Source of the DNA: a virus
Reading direction: 5' to 3' (one strand)
Length of the DNA stretch: 64,000 bases
IMG/VR virus record: IMGVR_UViG_3300042691_020932
Span: 18,591-82,590 of that record
The notes beneath the pieces were generated by a model that saw only the letters and a list, made by a program, of their open reading frames with translations, had not been told where the DNA came from and ran no database searches. The number at the start of each line of letters is the position of its first letter. Position 1 is the first letter of the stretch. Position numbers and translations under genes: made by a program. Positions 48,101-54,563 of the stretch are shown piece by piece.

Positions 48101-48212
48101 TTAGAAAAAATCGGTGTTTTTGTTGCAGTGGATGGGTTCTAGGTCGGTTGCAGTGAAATTGCAGAAAAATCAGGGTTTTGGTCTAGGTGGCCACTGGATT
48201 CTTGGGTGAGAC
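48101..48212 (-). repeat. Second intergenic element, copy B (about 112 bp)
   Basis: Shares with 41877-41999 the identical core CAGTGAAATTGCAGAAAA (plus strand) and both ends. It fills the gap between the helicase stop (48213) and the next start (48099). The stem of copy A is not conserved here. Confidence 0.85.
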
Positions 48213-49445
48213 TCACCGCCTCACCACCGATACGGCAGGTTCTCCCTTCTCGAAGATGGTATCAACCACAGACTGAACTGCGCGAGCGGTGCTGATACCA
48301 ACCTTGCTGTAGACAGGAATGCAAACCAGACCGAACGATTTGCTATACTGACTCAGGTTGCCAGGTTCGATACGTCCTTCGCGCATAGCTTTGGCATCAT
48401 CGTGATGCAAACGGATGCAACGTCCGATGGTCTGACTGATGCCAATGAAGTCCATATTACGCAGGAACAGCACTGCTTCCAGACCGCTCACATTGATACC
48501 CTCAGCAAGGATACTGTGGTGAAGAACAACAAACTTCTTATCGTTATCCTTACCCCATGCAGATAGAGTGTCGAAGAATACCTCACGGTTGACCTTCTGA
48601 CCGTCAATAACTGCGCCAGTCTTGGCAGTAATATACATCCAAGAGTATCCGCGACATTCCAGTTGGAAACAGAAATCAGTTTCAGTCACCAGCGATACGA
48701 TTTGCTTGGTTGCCTTAGCACAAATCAGAATCTTGCCGACCTTGTTCTCATCAATCGTTTCCAGCAGATTCTCAGAATCGCGGTCGAAGTTGGTCTGCTT
48801 ACCAGTTACCATAGCCAGTTGCTTGACGATGACTTTGGGGGGCACAATGTAACCACCTTCAACCAACTCAGGAGCAGGAACTTTGCAGATTACCTGACCG
48901 TAAACATCAGCATCATTCATCCCAGGTTTGCCAGTAGCAAGGGAATGTTTGGGAGTTGCAGTGAAGAAATAGCAGCGGCGAGCAGTAGCAGCAAAGTGCT
49001 CTGTTGCAGGGAAAAAGTGACGCTGAACGCTGTTATGTGCCTCATCAAAGTAAATAGTATCCACATCAACTTCTGCCACTTGCAGACGCGACAGAGAGTT
49101 GTAGGTAGTTACAATCAAGCGATGGCTATCAGCATTGGCATCAACCCAGTTACGAATCTCACGGGGGCGAGTAGAGGATTCGTGATGAGTTTCGCCACTG
49201 TGAACGTGCAAAACTTTAGCGTTGGTGATGAACTCCAGGAACTCGCTAGAGAGTTGCTCTGCCAACAAAATACGAGGAGCAACAACAACAATGGTCTGGG
49301 GAGTTTCAGACTGCAACTCACGCAGAGCATCATAGATCATCTTGAGAGTCTTGCCACCGCCAGTAGGAACAATGATCTGACCTTTATCATGCTGTTGCAT
49401 AGCAGCAACACCACGTTCTTGATGCGGACGAAGTTGGATTTGCAT
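48213..49445 (-). CDS. Superfamily 2 DNA/RNA helicase
   Basis: The 410 residues show IVPTGGGKT (Walker A, about 25-33), VVVAPRILLAEQL (motif Ia), FDEAH (133-137, DEAH motif II), FTATP (161-165, motif III) and ISQTIGRCIRLH (motif VI with the arginine finger). It fits the ResIII/UvsW-type SF2 helicases conserved in T4-like cyanophages, used in recombination-dependent replication and fork remodelling. It is shorter than T4 UvsW (about 500 residues) and may be a second helicase besides a UvsW elsewhere. The start MQIQLRPHQE (49445) is preferred over ATGs at 49457/49454, which lie at repeat copy 13. Confidence 0.88.
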   Translation of the reverse strand: MQIQLRPHQERGVAAMQQHDKGQIIVPTGGGKTLKMIYDALRELQSETPQTIVVVAPRILLAEQLSSEFLEFITNAKVLHVHSGETHHESSTRPREIRNWVDANADSHRLIVTTYNSLSRLQVAEVDVDTIYFDEAHNSVQRHFFPATEHFAATARRCYFFTATPKHSLATGKPGMNDADVYGQVICKVPAPELVEGGYIVPPKVIVKQLAMVTGKQTNFDRDSENLLETIDENKVGKILICAKATKQIVSLVTETDFCFQLECRGYSWMYITAKTGAVIDGQKVNREVFFDTLSAWGKDNDKKFVVLHHSILAEGINVSGLEAVLFLRNMDFIGISQTIGRCIRLHHDDAKAMREGRIEPGNLSQYSKSFGLVCIPVYSKVGISTARAVQSVVDTIFEKGEPAVSVVRR

Positions 49446-49456
49446 TGGTTTCATCA

Positions 49457-49484
49457 TCTAGTATTAGGACACTTTGCAGGGCCC
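49457..49484 (-). repeat. Intergenic 28-bp repeat, copy 13
   Basis: CTGC-core copy with upstream flank TAACTGATAC, just upstream of the helicase gene. Confidence 0.9.
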
Positions 49485-49488
49485 AGTA

Positions 49489-49689
49489 TCAGTTACAAAC
49501 TTTTTTATAGCAGTTCAGTCTATCAATTACACCTTGCATTGTAGCACGATTGTAACCATTTGCAAAGGGTAGACTTCTCTCAGTTTCAGGATTAGAACCA
49601 AAATCAACATTTTGGGAGACATTAACACCCTCTTGAAGAAGGCGAATGACATCATCAAAGACAAAATCAGGGATTTGAATGTAATTCAT
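49489..49689 (-). CDS. Unknown protein of 66 residues
   Basis: MNYIQIPDFVFDDVIRLLQE, then GVNVSQNVDFGSNPETERSL and YNRATMQGVIDRLNCYKKV. Helical with a Gly/Asn-rich loop. It has a terminator just upstream (49718-49753), so its transcript probably begins locally. Function unknown. Confidence 0.7.
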   Translation of the reverse strand: MNYIQIPDFVFDDVIRLLQEGVNVSQNVDFGSNPETERSLPFANGYNRATMQGVIDRLNCYKKVCN

Positions 49690-49717
49690 TGTTCTCAGTG
49701 GTTTGGTATCTAAAGAC

Positions 49718-49753
49718 AAAAATAGCACGCTTAGAGGTCAATCTGAGCGTGCT
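49718..49753 (-). terminator. Intrinsic terminator, 8-bp GC-rich stem with T run
   Basis: On the minus strand AGCACGCT, a 14-nt loop and AGCGTGCT are followed by ATTTTTG. It ends the transcript of the 51-residue gene. Confidence 0.82.
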
Positions 49754-49765
49754 GGTGGGGTTTAA

Positions 49766-49921
49766 TCAACCTCCAAACATTTCATCAAACAACCAATCAC
49801 CAGAACGCTCTTTTTCTTCCCAGACTTTGTTAGCGTTTGCTTCAATCATTGCTCGTTCAATCTTAATGTCAAGGGCAGATTTAGTGCTGAACCAGTTACC
49901 GTTGCGGTCTTGCCAGAGCAT
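49766..49921 (-). CDS. Unknown protein of 51 residues
   Basis: MLWQDRNGNWFSTKSALDIK, then ERAMIEANANKVWEEKERSG and an aromatic end. Helical and acidic. It lies between repeat copy 14 and an intrinsic terminator, so it may form its own small transcription unit. Function unknown. Confidence 0.65.
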   Translation of the reverse strand: MLWQDRNGNWFSTKSALDIKIERAMIEANANKVWEEKERSGDWLFDEMFGG

Positions 49922-49944
49922 AATGTCGTTTGAGTGTTGTCCTT

Positions 49945-49972
49945 ATACTACTAGGACACTTTAGAGGGCCCA
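49945..49972 (-). repeat. Intergenic 28-bp repeat, copy 14
   Basis: CTCT-core copy with upstream flank TAACAAATAC. Here TACT-GGGC pairs well with GTCC-T-AGTA (8 bp with one bulge). Confidence 0.9.
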
Positions 49973-49982
49973 GTATTTGTTA

Positions 49983-50561
49983 TCAGGGTTGATATTTGGA
50001 AGCGGGAAGATCTCTACCTTTGATGATGTCTGAATGTAAACGCTTACCAGCTCTTACCATCTTCTTCTTCTCATCTCTAGTATATTCGTGCTTGGTTGTT
50101 CTTTCAATCTTCTCACCTTTTGGCGCTTCTTCTTTCTTCTTGGTGAGAAGTTTTGATGCTTGCTTTACTAAATCTTTTGATTTAGGTTTTGCTGCTGGAG
50201 TTTCACCACCAGACTTTGCTGCTCTTCTAGCAAGTGCTGCCTTTCTTCTTTCTTCCTTTGCTGCTGCTAGTTGTCTCTCTCTAGCAGATCCACGCTCTTG
50301 TTCTGGTGCTTGAGTTCTAGTTTCAGAACTACGCTGAGTTCCAATATCTTTGCGTGGTTTGTATTCTTTTGCAGGTACAGTTGTGCCACCTGGACCTCTC
50401 TTAGTTCTGCGTCTTTCAGCTTCAGTCTTCTTGCGTTCTTTACCTATTCTTCCACCCGCACCCTGGCGGGTGATGGATGCACCACCACCCCAACCAAGTT
50501 GTTTAGCGGCATCGGCATCAGATGCTTCGCAAAGAGACATAAACTGTGAAAAGGTACGCAT
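49983..50561 (-). CDS. Basic Lys/Arg/Ala-rich protein with T4-like capsid-targeting N-terminus (candidate internal head protein)
   Basis: MRTFSQFMSLCEASDADAAK starts like the capsid-targeting sequences of T4 internal proteins (MKTYQEF...). LCE followed by Ala fits the gp21 protease rule (Leu/Ile-x-Glu, then cut). The remaining 180 residues are highly basic and low-complexity (KERKKTEAERRRTKRG, KEERRKAALARRAAKSGG, KEEAPKGEKIERTTK), suited to binding packaged DNA. A late-like motif (TCTAAATA) lies 27-34 bp upstream, unlike its early-type neighbours. Packaging in the head and injection into the host are inferences. Confidence 0.72.
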   Translation of the reverse strand: MRTFSQFMSLCEASDADAAKQLGWGGGASITRQGAGGRIGKERKKTEAERRRTKRGPGGTTVPAKEYKPRKDIGTQRSSETRTQAPEQERGSARERQLAAAKEERRKAALARRAAKSGGETPAAKPKSKDLVKQASKLLTKKKEEAPKGEKIERTTKHEYTRDEKKKMVRAGKRLHSDIIKGRDLPASKYQP

Positions 50562-50587
50562 TGGACTATCTAAACACTACTTTTTAG

Positions 50588-50595
50588 TATTTAGA
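50588..50595 (-). promoter_or_regulatory. Late promoter-like motif TCTAAATA
   Basis: 7 of 8 matches to TATAAATA on the minus strand, 27 bp before the ATG of the basic 192-residue gene. Confidence 0.4.
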
Positions 50596-50791
50596 AGTCC
50601 TCTTCCTTTGCTTTATATGAACCCTTGAAGACACGTCCTTCAGCATAAAATTGCTTCACACGTTCGCGGCGAGTAGCAATCAAAAGATCATACTCTTCTT
50701 GCTGTTGTTTGGTGAAGTTGAAATCTTGACGCCTCCAAGCATCTTTCAGTTCTTGAATGTGGGGGAGCACGTTAGGGATTTGTTCGATCAT
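50591..50791 (-). CDS. Conserved cyanophage protein of 66 residues, unknown function
   Basis: MIEQIPNVLPHIQELKDAWR, then DFNFTKQQQEEYDLLIATRR and an end with KGSYKAKEEDF. This IPNV-ALKDAWR-QDF-FT-QQ pattern is familiar from cyanophages. All helical. Function unknown. Confidence 0.77.
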   Translation of the reverse strand: MIEQIPNVLPHIQELKDAWRRQDFNFTKQQQEEYDLLIATRRERVKQFYAEGRVFKGSYKAKEEDF

Positions 50792-50851
50792 TTTAGAATA
50801 ATAAAGGATCAGGAGTCAGTGTGGGGGATTTGGTAGACAGTTTGAGAACTG

Positions 50852-50986
50852 TCAGTAGTCGATGTTTGATTTAAGATATTCATTCATATTGAAATCTTTT
50901 ACATCTTCAACAAGATCAGAAAGATCTTCGTCAATGAAGTCGAAGTTTTCAAGTTCCTCAATTTGAATGTCGTCGAACCAGTCCAT
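50852..50986 (-). CDS. Very acidic protein of 44 residues
   Basis: MDWFDDIQIEELENFDFIDE, then DLSDLVEDVKDFNMNEYLKS. Almost every third residue is Asp or Glu. Such small acidic phage proteins can mimic DNA or inhibit host enzymes, but this is only a possibility. A GACAGTT/AACTGTC stem (50836-50853) overlaps its stop codon. It follows repeat copy 15. Confidence 0.62.
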   Translation of the reverse strand: MDWFDDIQIEELENFDFIDEDLSDLVEDVKDFNMNEYLKSNIDY

Positions 50987-51001
50987 AGTGTGTGGGTGAT
51001 T

Positions 51002-51029
51002 ACATTATTAGGACACTTTACAGGGCCCA
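51002..51029 (-). repeat. Intergenic 28-bp repeat, copy 15
   Basis: CTGT-core copy with AATAATGTAA in place of AGTAGTATGA. It lies 6 bp after the stop of the 215-residue gene. Confidence 0.9.
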
Positions 51030-51035
51030 ATAATA

Positions 51036-51683
51036 TTAAAGTGGAGAGTTGCTAGTGTTTTGAATCATTCTCTTCATAAATCCACTAGAAGGTTGTGTTT
51101 TTTGTGGTTGCTTCACTTTCATTGGAGGAGGTCCAGATGGCTTCATAGCAGAACGAAGATTTTGTTGTGATGTTGTGTCAAGTGGAATTACATTTTCTGG
51201 TTTGATTGCATCACCCACAGCTTCTCTAGCAATTTCTCTTTTTATCTCTGATTTTAGTTGTTCTTTTTCTCTTCTTTTTGCAAGTCTTTTTCTATTTGCA
51301 TTTACTCGCGCAGATATTCTTTCCTTAAACTGACTAACACCTTCTCTTTGTCTTTGCATTAGTTGCTTTCTTCTTTGCTCCAAATCTTCAAATAGATCAT
51401 GATCTAGATGATTTGGATCCATTGAAGGACTTTGTTCTTCAATCTTCTTGACTGATTTTGCCAACTTCTTCAGTCTTTGTTTTACTGCCTTTCCACCACT
51501 ACGCTTTACAACTAGCTTATCAATTTCTTTCTTTTTTGGTTTACCCAATGGTCCATCATAACTCTGAAGAGTATATGAAATAGTTCCTTCACTGTCTCTC
51601 TTATAAGTTCCTGGAACTGCGTGTGGAGCAGTATCGGGTTTTTTACCTTCGCAGATTTCGTAGAACTCTCTAAATGTTAGCAT
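51036..51683 (-). CDS. Basic protein with T4-like capsid-targeting N-terminus (candidate internal head protein)
   Basis: MLTFREFYEICEGKKPDTAP begins like the gene at 49983. ICE followed by Gly fits the Leu/Ile-x-Glu cleavage rule of the T4 gp21 head protease. The body is basic and helical (KLVVKRSGGKAVKQRLKKLA, KERISARVNANRKRLAKRRE, KEQLKSEIKREIAREAV) and ends with a Pro/Ser/Gln-rich tail. A late promoter motif (AATAAATA) lies 20-27 bp upstream of the ATG, although neighbouring genes look early. The combination points to a late, head-packaged protein; function after injection unknown. Confidence 0.74.
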   Translation of the reverse strand: MLTFREFYEICEGKKPDTAPHAVPGTYKRDSEGTISYTLQSYDGPLGKPKKKEIDKLVVKRSGGKAVKQRLKKLAKSVKKIEEQSPSMDPNHLDHDLFEDLEQRRKQLMQRQREGVSQFKERISARVNANRKRLAKRREKEQLKSEIKREIAREAVGDAIKPENVIPLDTTSQQNLRSAMKPSGPPPMKVKQPQKTQPSSGFMKRMIQNTSNSPL

Positions 51684-51702
51684 CTTACTTATACTTTTTG
51701 AT

Positions 51703-51710
51703 TATTTATT
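51703..51710 (-). promoter_or_regulatory. T4-type late promoter motif AATAAATA
   Basis: 7 of 8 matches on the minus strand, 20 bp before the ATG of the 215-residue basic gene, in the 28-bp gap after the preceding stop. Confidence 0.55.
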
Positions 51711-51711
51711 T

Positions 51712-51978
51712 TTACTCAAACTCAAGAGTTCTATTTGATACTTTCATAGGTGGAGTTTTATATTCTGGAAGTGTAGAAGTTTCAACGTATACTTCTATCT
51801 TAGTCTCATCATTCCAATGACGGATTGCATTTGCCACAATGAAACAGTTGGTAATGAGAATGGATAGAAACATCAAAAGGCGGATAAGAGCAATCTTATC
51901 CGCTTCTTTATCACATTTACTTGCTTTTTCACCCAATGCTTTAGCAAGCAGTCGCCAGACAGTTTTGTTCTTCTTCAT
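51712..51978 (-). CDS. Membrane protein of 88 residues
   Basis: MKKNKTVWRLLAKALGEKAS, a basic cytoplasmic N-terminus, then one hydrophobic span (IRLLMFLSILITNCFIVANA) and a polar tail. I recall DK-A-IR-...-FIVANxIRHW proteins in cyanophages. It overlaps the preceding gene by 38 bp. Function unknown. Confidence 0.72.
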   Translation of the reverse strand: MKKNKTVWRLLAKALGEKASKCDKEADKIALIRLLMFLSILITNCFIVANAIRHWNDETKIEVYVETSTLPEYKTPPMKVSNRTLEFE

Positions 51979-52204
51979 AGACCGATTCTCTTGATTTAAC
52001 ATACTCCAACTGTTTCCATTGATTATTATAGCAAATTACAAGCAATCTTTCATTTGCGTGAATAGAGCAGGCGCGATAATTGAGTTCATCTTTAGGCCGA
52101 ACACTATATTCAATAGTAATGTATTCTTCGCACTTGAAATAAACCCAGCCCTCAACACCTTTAGTCCATTTTACATAGTCGTTGACTCTTGGAGTGTAAT
52201 CCAT
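51941..52204 (-). CDS. Conserved protein of 87 residues, unknown function
   Basis: MDYTPRVNDYVKWTKGVEGW, then VYFKCEEYITIEYSVRPKDE and RLLVICYNNQWKQLEYVKSR. The beta-rich NDYVxWxKGVEGWVYFK pattern is well conserved in cyanophages, as I recall. Possibly a small barrel. It overlaps the next gene by 38 bp, which is long for this region. Confidence 0.77.
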   Translation of the reverse strand: MDYTPRVNDYVKWTKGVEGWVYFKCEEYITIEYSVRPKDELNYRACSIHANERLLVICYNNQWKQLEYVKSRESVYEEEQNCLATAC

Positions 52205-52206
52205 AT

Positions 52207-52497
52207 CTAAACAAAAAACGCATCCAATGGAGATTGCTTAAGTGGCATCGCAGTATAATTCCGCGTATCCTTGATATTTACACGAGCACCGATGGACTTA
52301 CTATTGATGGGGGAGAAGTATTCTCTGGTTTTGGTATTGTAGAAGGAGTGTATAGTCCTGGTTGGAGCACCGCCATTATAGACAAACTTGCGAGTGTTGC
52401 ATAACCAAATACTGACAACATTTCGCTTGAAGTCTTCACATTCATAATAGTATCCTTCTGGAGGAGAATATGGAAGAGGTGGAACTTCAACAGTCAT
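52207..52497 (-). CDS. Conserved protein of 96 residues, unknown function
   Basis: MTVEVPPLPYSPPEGYYYEC, then NVVSIWLCNTRKFVYNGGAP, HSFYNTKTREYFSPINSKSI and DTRNYTAMPLKQSPLDAFF. It is beta-rich, of a type I recall from cyanophages (IWLCH-FxYN, FYNTKxxEYYxPVNSK). The start at 52497 overlaps the upstream gene by 11 bp. Confidence 0.76.
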   Translation of the reverse strand: MTVEVPPLPYSPPEGYYYECEDFKRNVVSIWLCNTRKFVYNGGAPTRTIHSFYNTKTREYFSPINSKSIGARVNIKDTRNYTAMPLKQSPLDAFFV

Positions 52498-52654
52498 AGA
52501 ACTTATCTTGCGACATATACTCAATTTGTTTTTGTAGTTGTGAGATTTCTTGTTCCTGTTCTTTAATTTTCTTTTCCAAATGATCTATTCGTTTCTGATA
52601 CTGTTCCTTGAGATCAAACAACATTTTATTTGTGTGAGAAACGTGGTTAGTCAT
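52487..52654 (-). CDS. Coiled-coil protein of 55 residues
   Basis: MTNHVSHTNKMLFDLKEQYQ, then a clear heptad stretch (RIDHLEKKIKEQEQEISQLQ) to the end. It probably forms a parallel dimer. It starts 2 bp after the preceding stop. Function unknown. Confidence 0.68.
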   Translation of the reverse strand: MTNHVSHTNKMLFDLKEQYQKRIDHLEKKIKEQEQEISQLQKQIEYMSQDKFYDC

Positions 52655-52656
52655 AA

Positions 52657-52887
52657 TCAAGTCGTGAAATGTTCAACAATACGGGATTCTTCGTCATCCA
52701 CAAGTGCAAAACGAGGAGCAGCAACTACACGCTCCATAATTTTACTTTCGTATCGGTCATCATAATCATCTGAGTCTCGTAGAATATCGTGGCACTCAAT
52801 ATCATTTTCAGCAATAACATTGATTACTCCACCATACTCAGAAGAAGGAAAAGGAACCCAGTAGTCAACAATATACAGATACTTCAT
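52657..52887 (-). CDS. Conserved cyanophage protein of 76 residues
   Basis: MKYLYIVDYWVPFPSSEYGG, then VINVIAENDIECHDILRDSD and MERVVAAPRFALVDDEESRI. A strongly recognisable cyanophage small protein (YIVDYWVPFP-SEYGGV), alpha/beta. A sigma70-type promoter lies just upstream at 52911-52939, so it begins a short early transcript. Function unknown. Confidence 0.8.
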   Translation of the reverse strand: MKYLYIVDYWVPFPSSEYGGVINVIAENDIECHDILRDSDDYDDRYESKIMERVVAAPRFALVDDEESRIVEHFTT

Positions 52888-52910
52888 TTGTTTTTGTAAA
52901 TTACCTCTTG

Positions 52911-52939
52911 AGTTTAGAACTGTTTGTTTTCTTTGTCAA
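52911..52939 (-). promoter_or_regulatory. Sigma70-type promoter TTGACA-N17-TAAACT
   Basis: A perfect -35 box, 17-bp spacing and a 4-of-6 -10 box inside the 3' end of the 32-residue gene. The start point is expected about 17 bp before the ATG at 52887. Confidence 0.55.
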
Positions 52940-53012
52940 TATCATTGGCAACTATAAGAGAAACTCCTACAGTCAAAAGGATACCAACTCCCATACCAAG
53001 AATAAAAGTCAT
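52914..53012 (-). CDS. Very small membrane protein of 32 residues
   Basis: MTFILGMGVGILLTVGVSLI is one hydrophobic span with a short charged tail (DIDKENKQF). The start overlaps the preceding stop. Its size makes it less certain, but it belongs to a run of small membrane genes. Confidence 0.55.
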   Translation of the reverse strand: MTFILGMGVGILLTVGVSLIVANDIDKENKQF

Positions 53013-53149
53013 CAATAAAATTCAGCAAGATAGTAGTCAACAGGAACTTCAAGTTTAGCCGCTTCGCGCTCAACTTCTTTCCAGAACTCTTCTGCTACTT
53101 TGCACATTTCTGCCCGTTTAATGAGGTCTCGGATGTTTTTAGGAATCAT
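53012..53149 (-). CDS. Unknown helical protein of 45 residues
   Basis: MIPKNIRDLIKRAEMCKVAE, then EFWKEVEREAAKLEVPVDYY. Two helices, no membrane span. Both ends overlap neighbours by 1-4 bp. I recall a similar LEVPVDYYLAEFY end in cyanophages. Confidence 0.68.
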   Translation of the reverse strand: MIPKNIRDLIKRAEMCKVAEEFWKEVEREAAKLEVPVDYYLAEFY

Positions 53150-53271
53150 TTAGACTTCTCCTTGAGTTGATTTTCTTCGCGTGGATACATTACCTTATAG
53201 TAATATATCATAATGGACGATACAAATGCAACAAGTGCAGTGTAAATTGTAAACGCAAGTCCGATACTCAT
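53146..53271 (-). CDS. Small membrane protein of 41 residues
   Basis: MSIGLAFTIYTALVAFVSSI, followed by MIYYYKVMYPREENQLKEK. One membrane span, then a charged cytoplasmic tail. It overlaps both neighbours by 4 bp. Confidence 0.62.
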   Translation of the reverse strand: MSIGLAFTIYTALVAFVSSIMIYYYKVMYPREENQLKEKSK

Positions 53272-53402
53272 TTCATTTGTTGAGTTGCTTGTTGGCGATA
53301 GTGCGATTTATAGAGAACACTATCGCGTTGAATTAGAAACACATTCCAACCAAGAATGACTGCAAAACCAATCAATCCCGTGACAATGTACTTTTTATTC
53401 AT
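53268..53402 (-). CDS. Small membrane protein of 44 residues
   Basis: MNKKYIVTGLIGFAVILGWN is a basic start plus one span; the tail is Gln-rich and polar (HYRQQATQQMK). The start overlaps the stop of the prohibitin-like gene by 4 bp. Confidence 0.62.
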   Translation of the reverse strand: MNKKYIVTGLIGFAVILGWNVFLIQRDSVLYKSHYRQQATQQMK

Positions 53403-53806
53403 TTATTCATTTGAAGTGTAGGAACAGGCATACCACCTTCGGTAGGAACATAGATGGTAACATTACCATTCTTTGCGCCATCTTCGATACCAGTGATATA
53501 CAGGTACTGCAGATACTCACGGTTATCTTTCAGTGAATCACCAATAATCTGGTTTGCTTTGGCAACACCACCAGCGCGAATAATCTCTGCTTCAGCAAGT
53601 TGTTGTGCAGAATCTTTCTTTGCTTGTGCTTCAAGCACTGCTACCTGGCGAGTGTATTCTGCTTTTTGCAATTCTGCTTTACCAGCAAGAGATTGTTGCC
53701 ACACATTGTATTGGGGACCACCAATAAAGATGATACCACCAATCACAACGACACCGATAGCAAGGAGAGCAACACCAGGGTCAATAAATCCGTTTTGTTG
53801 TTTCAT
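53399..53806 (-). CDS. Prohibitin/SPFH-like membrane protein with coiled coil
   Basis: An N-terminal membrane span (GVALLAIGVVVIGGIIFIGG, about residues 11-30) is followed by a coiled coil rich in Ala, Glu and Gln (KAEYTRQVAVLEAQAKKDSA, EAEIIRAGGVAKANQIIGDS) and LKDNREYLQYLYITGIEDGA. That resembles the C-terminal part of prohibitin/stomatin proteins without their SPFH core. At 135 residues it is a truncated version, of a kind I recall from cyanophages. It may organise the host membrane during infection; this is an inference. Confidence 0.75.
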   Translation of the reverse strand: MKQQNGFIDPGVALLAIGVVVIGGIIFIGGPQYNVWQQSLAGKAELQKAEYTRQVAVLEAQAKKDSAQQLAEAEIIRAGGVAKANQIIGDSLKDNREYLQYLYITGIEDGAKNGNVTIYVPTEGGMPVPTLQMNK

Positions 53807-53916
53807 TTTTGTTCAAACTCCTTTACAATTTCATTAATTCGTTTGTTGGACTGATAATTACGGATAATATCCATAATACAATATCCAAAGGCAAATCCTG
53901 CCATAATTTCAATCAT
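53803..53916 (-). CDS. Small membrane-associated protein of 37 residues
   Basis: MIEIMAGFAFGYCIMDIIRN, then a charged helix (QSNKRINEIVKEFEQK). A short hydrophobic start that may lie in the membrane. It overlaps both neighbours by 4 bp. Confidence 0.6.
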   Translation of the reverse strand: MIEIMAGFAFGYCIMDIIRNYQSNKRINEIVKEFEQK

Positions 53917-54104
53917 TTAGAAGAAACTCCAGTATCTTTAAAAATCAGATTAGCAAGAGCAATGATAGCAAAGTTCTGCCAGAAGGTCAAAGACACGTTG
54001 AACCAAGACAGAATGAGTCCAAGTAACCACGCTTCAAAGAAAAGTCCAGCAGTAGCAAGGACAATAACAACAAAGACAGCAGCAAGAGTAGTAGAAGTTT
54101 TCAT
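53913..54104 (-). CDS. Membrane protein of 63 residues
   Basis: MKTSTTLAAVFVVIVLATAG, then FFEAWLLGLILSWFNVSLTF and FAIIALANLIFKD. Two or three hydrophobic spans. It is the first gene of the membrane cluster in transcription order. Function unknown. Confidence 0.72.
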   Translation of the reverse strand: MKTSTTLAAVFVVIVLATAGLFFEAWLLGLILSWFNVSLTFWQNFAIIALANLIFKDTGVSSK

Positions 54105-54107
54105 AGG

Positions 54108-54548
54108 TCAAACGTGAAGAGCAGCAGAGGGGATTTCAACAACTTCGGGAAGTTTGCTTTCTACATAACAGTTCATATTATAGCACACCCATTCACCATT
54201 GCGGAAGACATAGTGATACTCTTCACCATTAGCAGGAAGAAGATACTCACAAAGGTCAGCATCAAGGCGAGGAGGGCAATTTTCACCGCGCTGAGAGTAG
54301 TATTGGGGCCCATATTTTTGAGAACCAACTCCTTTCACACCAGGAATAATTTCTTCATTAGTCCAACATTCTTCGGACCAGCAAGAACTCATATCACCAC
54401 CATCAATCAGTTCGGCAACTTGTTGACGAGTGTTGTAATGAGTCTTCAGAATACGACCCAACCATTCGGGATACGAATCCCAATGGTGGTACACAGAGAG
54501 AATAGAACCGTTTTTGAGTTCAAGACCGATGCGACCCCGAGTTGACAT
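54108..54548 (-). CDS. Conserved phage protein of 146 residues, unknown function
   Basis: MSTRGRIGLELKNGSILSVY, then HHWDSYPEWLGRILKTHYNT, LIDGGDMSSCW and YSQRGENCPPRLDADLCEYL. The RIGLEL-DGSILSVYHHWDGYPEWLG pattern is widespread in phages and some bacteria, with no assigned function. The mixed His, Asp and Cys content could bind a metal. It lies just downstream of repeat copy 16. Confidence 0.8.
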   Translation of the reverse strand: MSTRGRIGLELKNGSILSVYHHWDSYPEWLGRILKTHYNTRQQVAELIDGGDMSSCWSEECWTNEEIIPGVKGVGSQKYGPQYYSQRGENCPPRLDADLCEYLLPANGEEYHYVFRNGEWVCYNMNCYVESKLPEVVEIPSAALHV

Positions 54549-54563
54549 TTAAGTGATGTGCTT

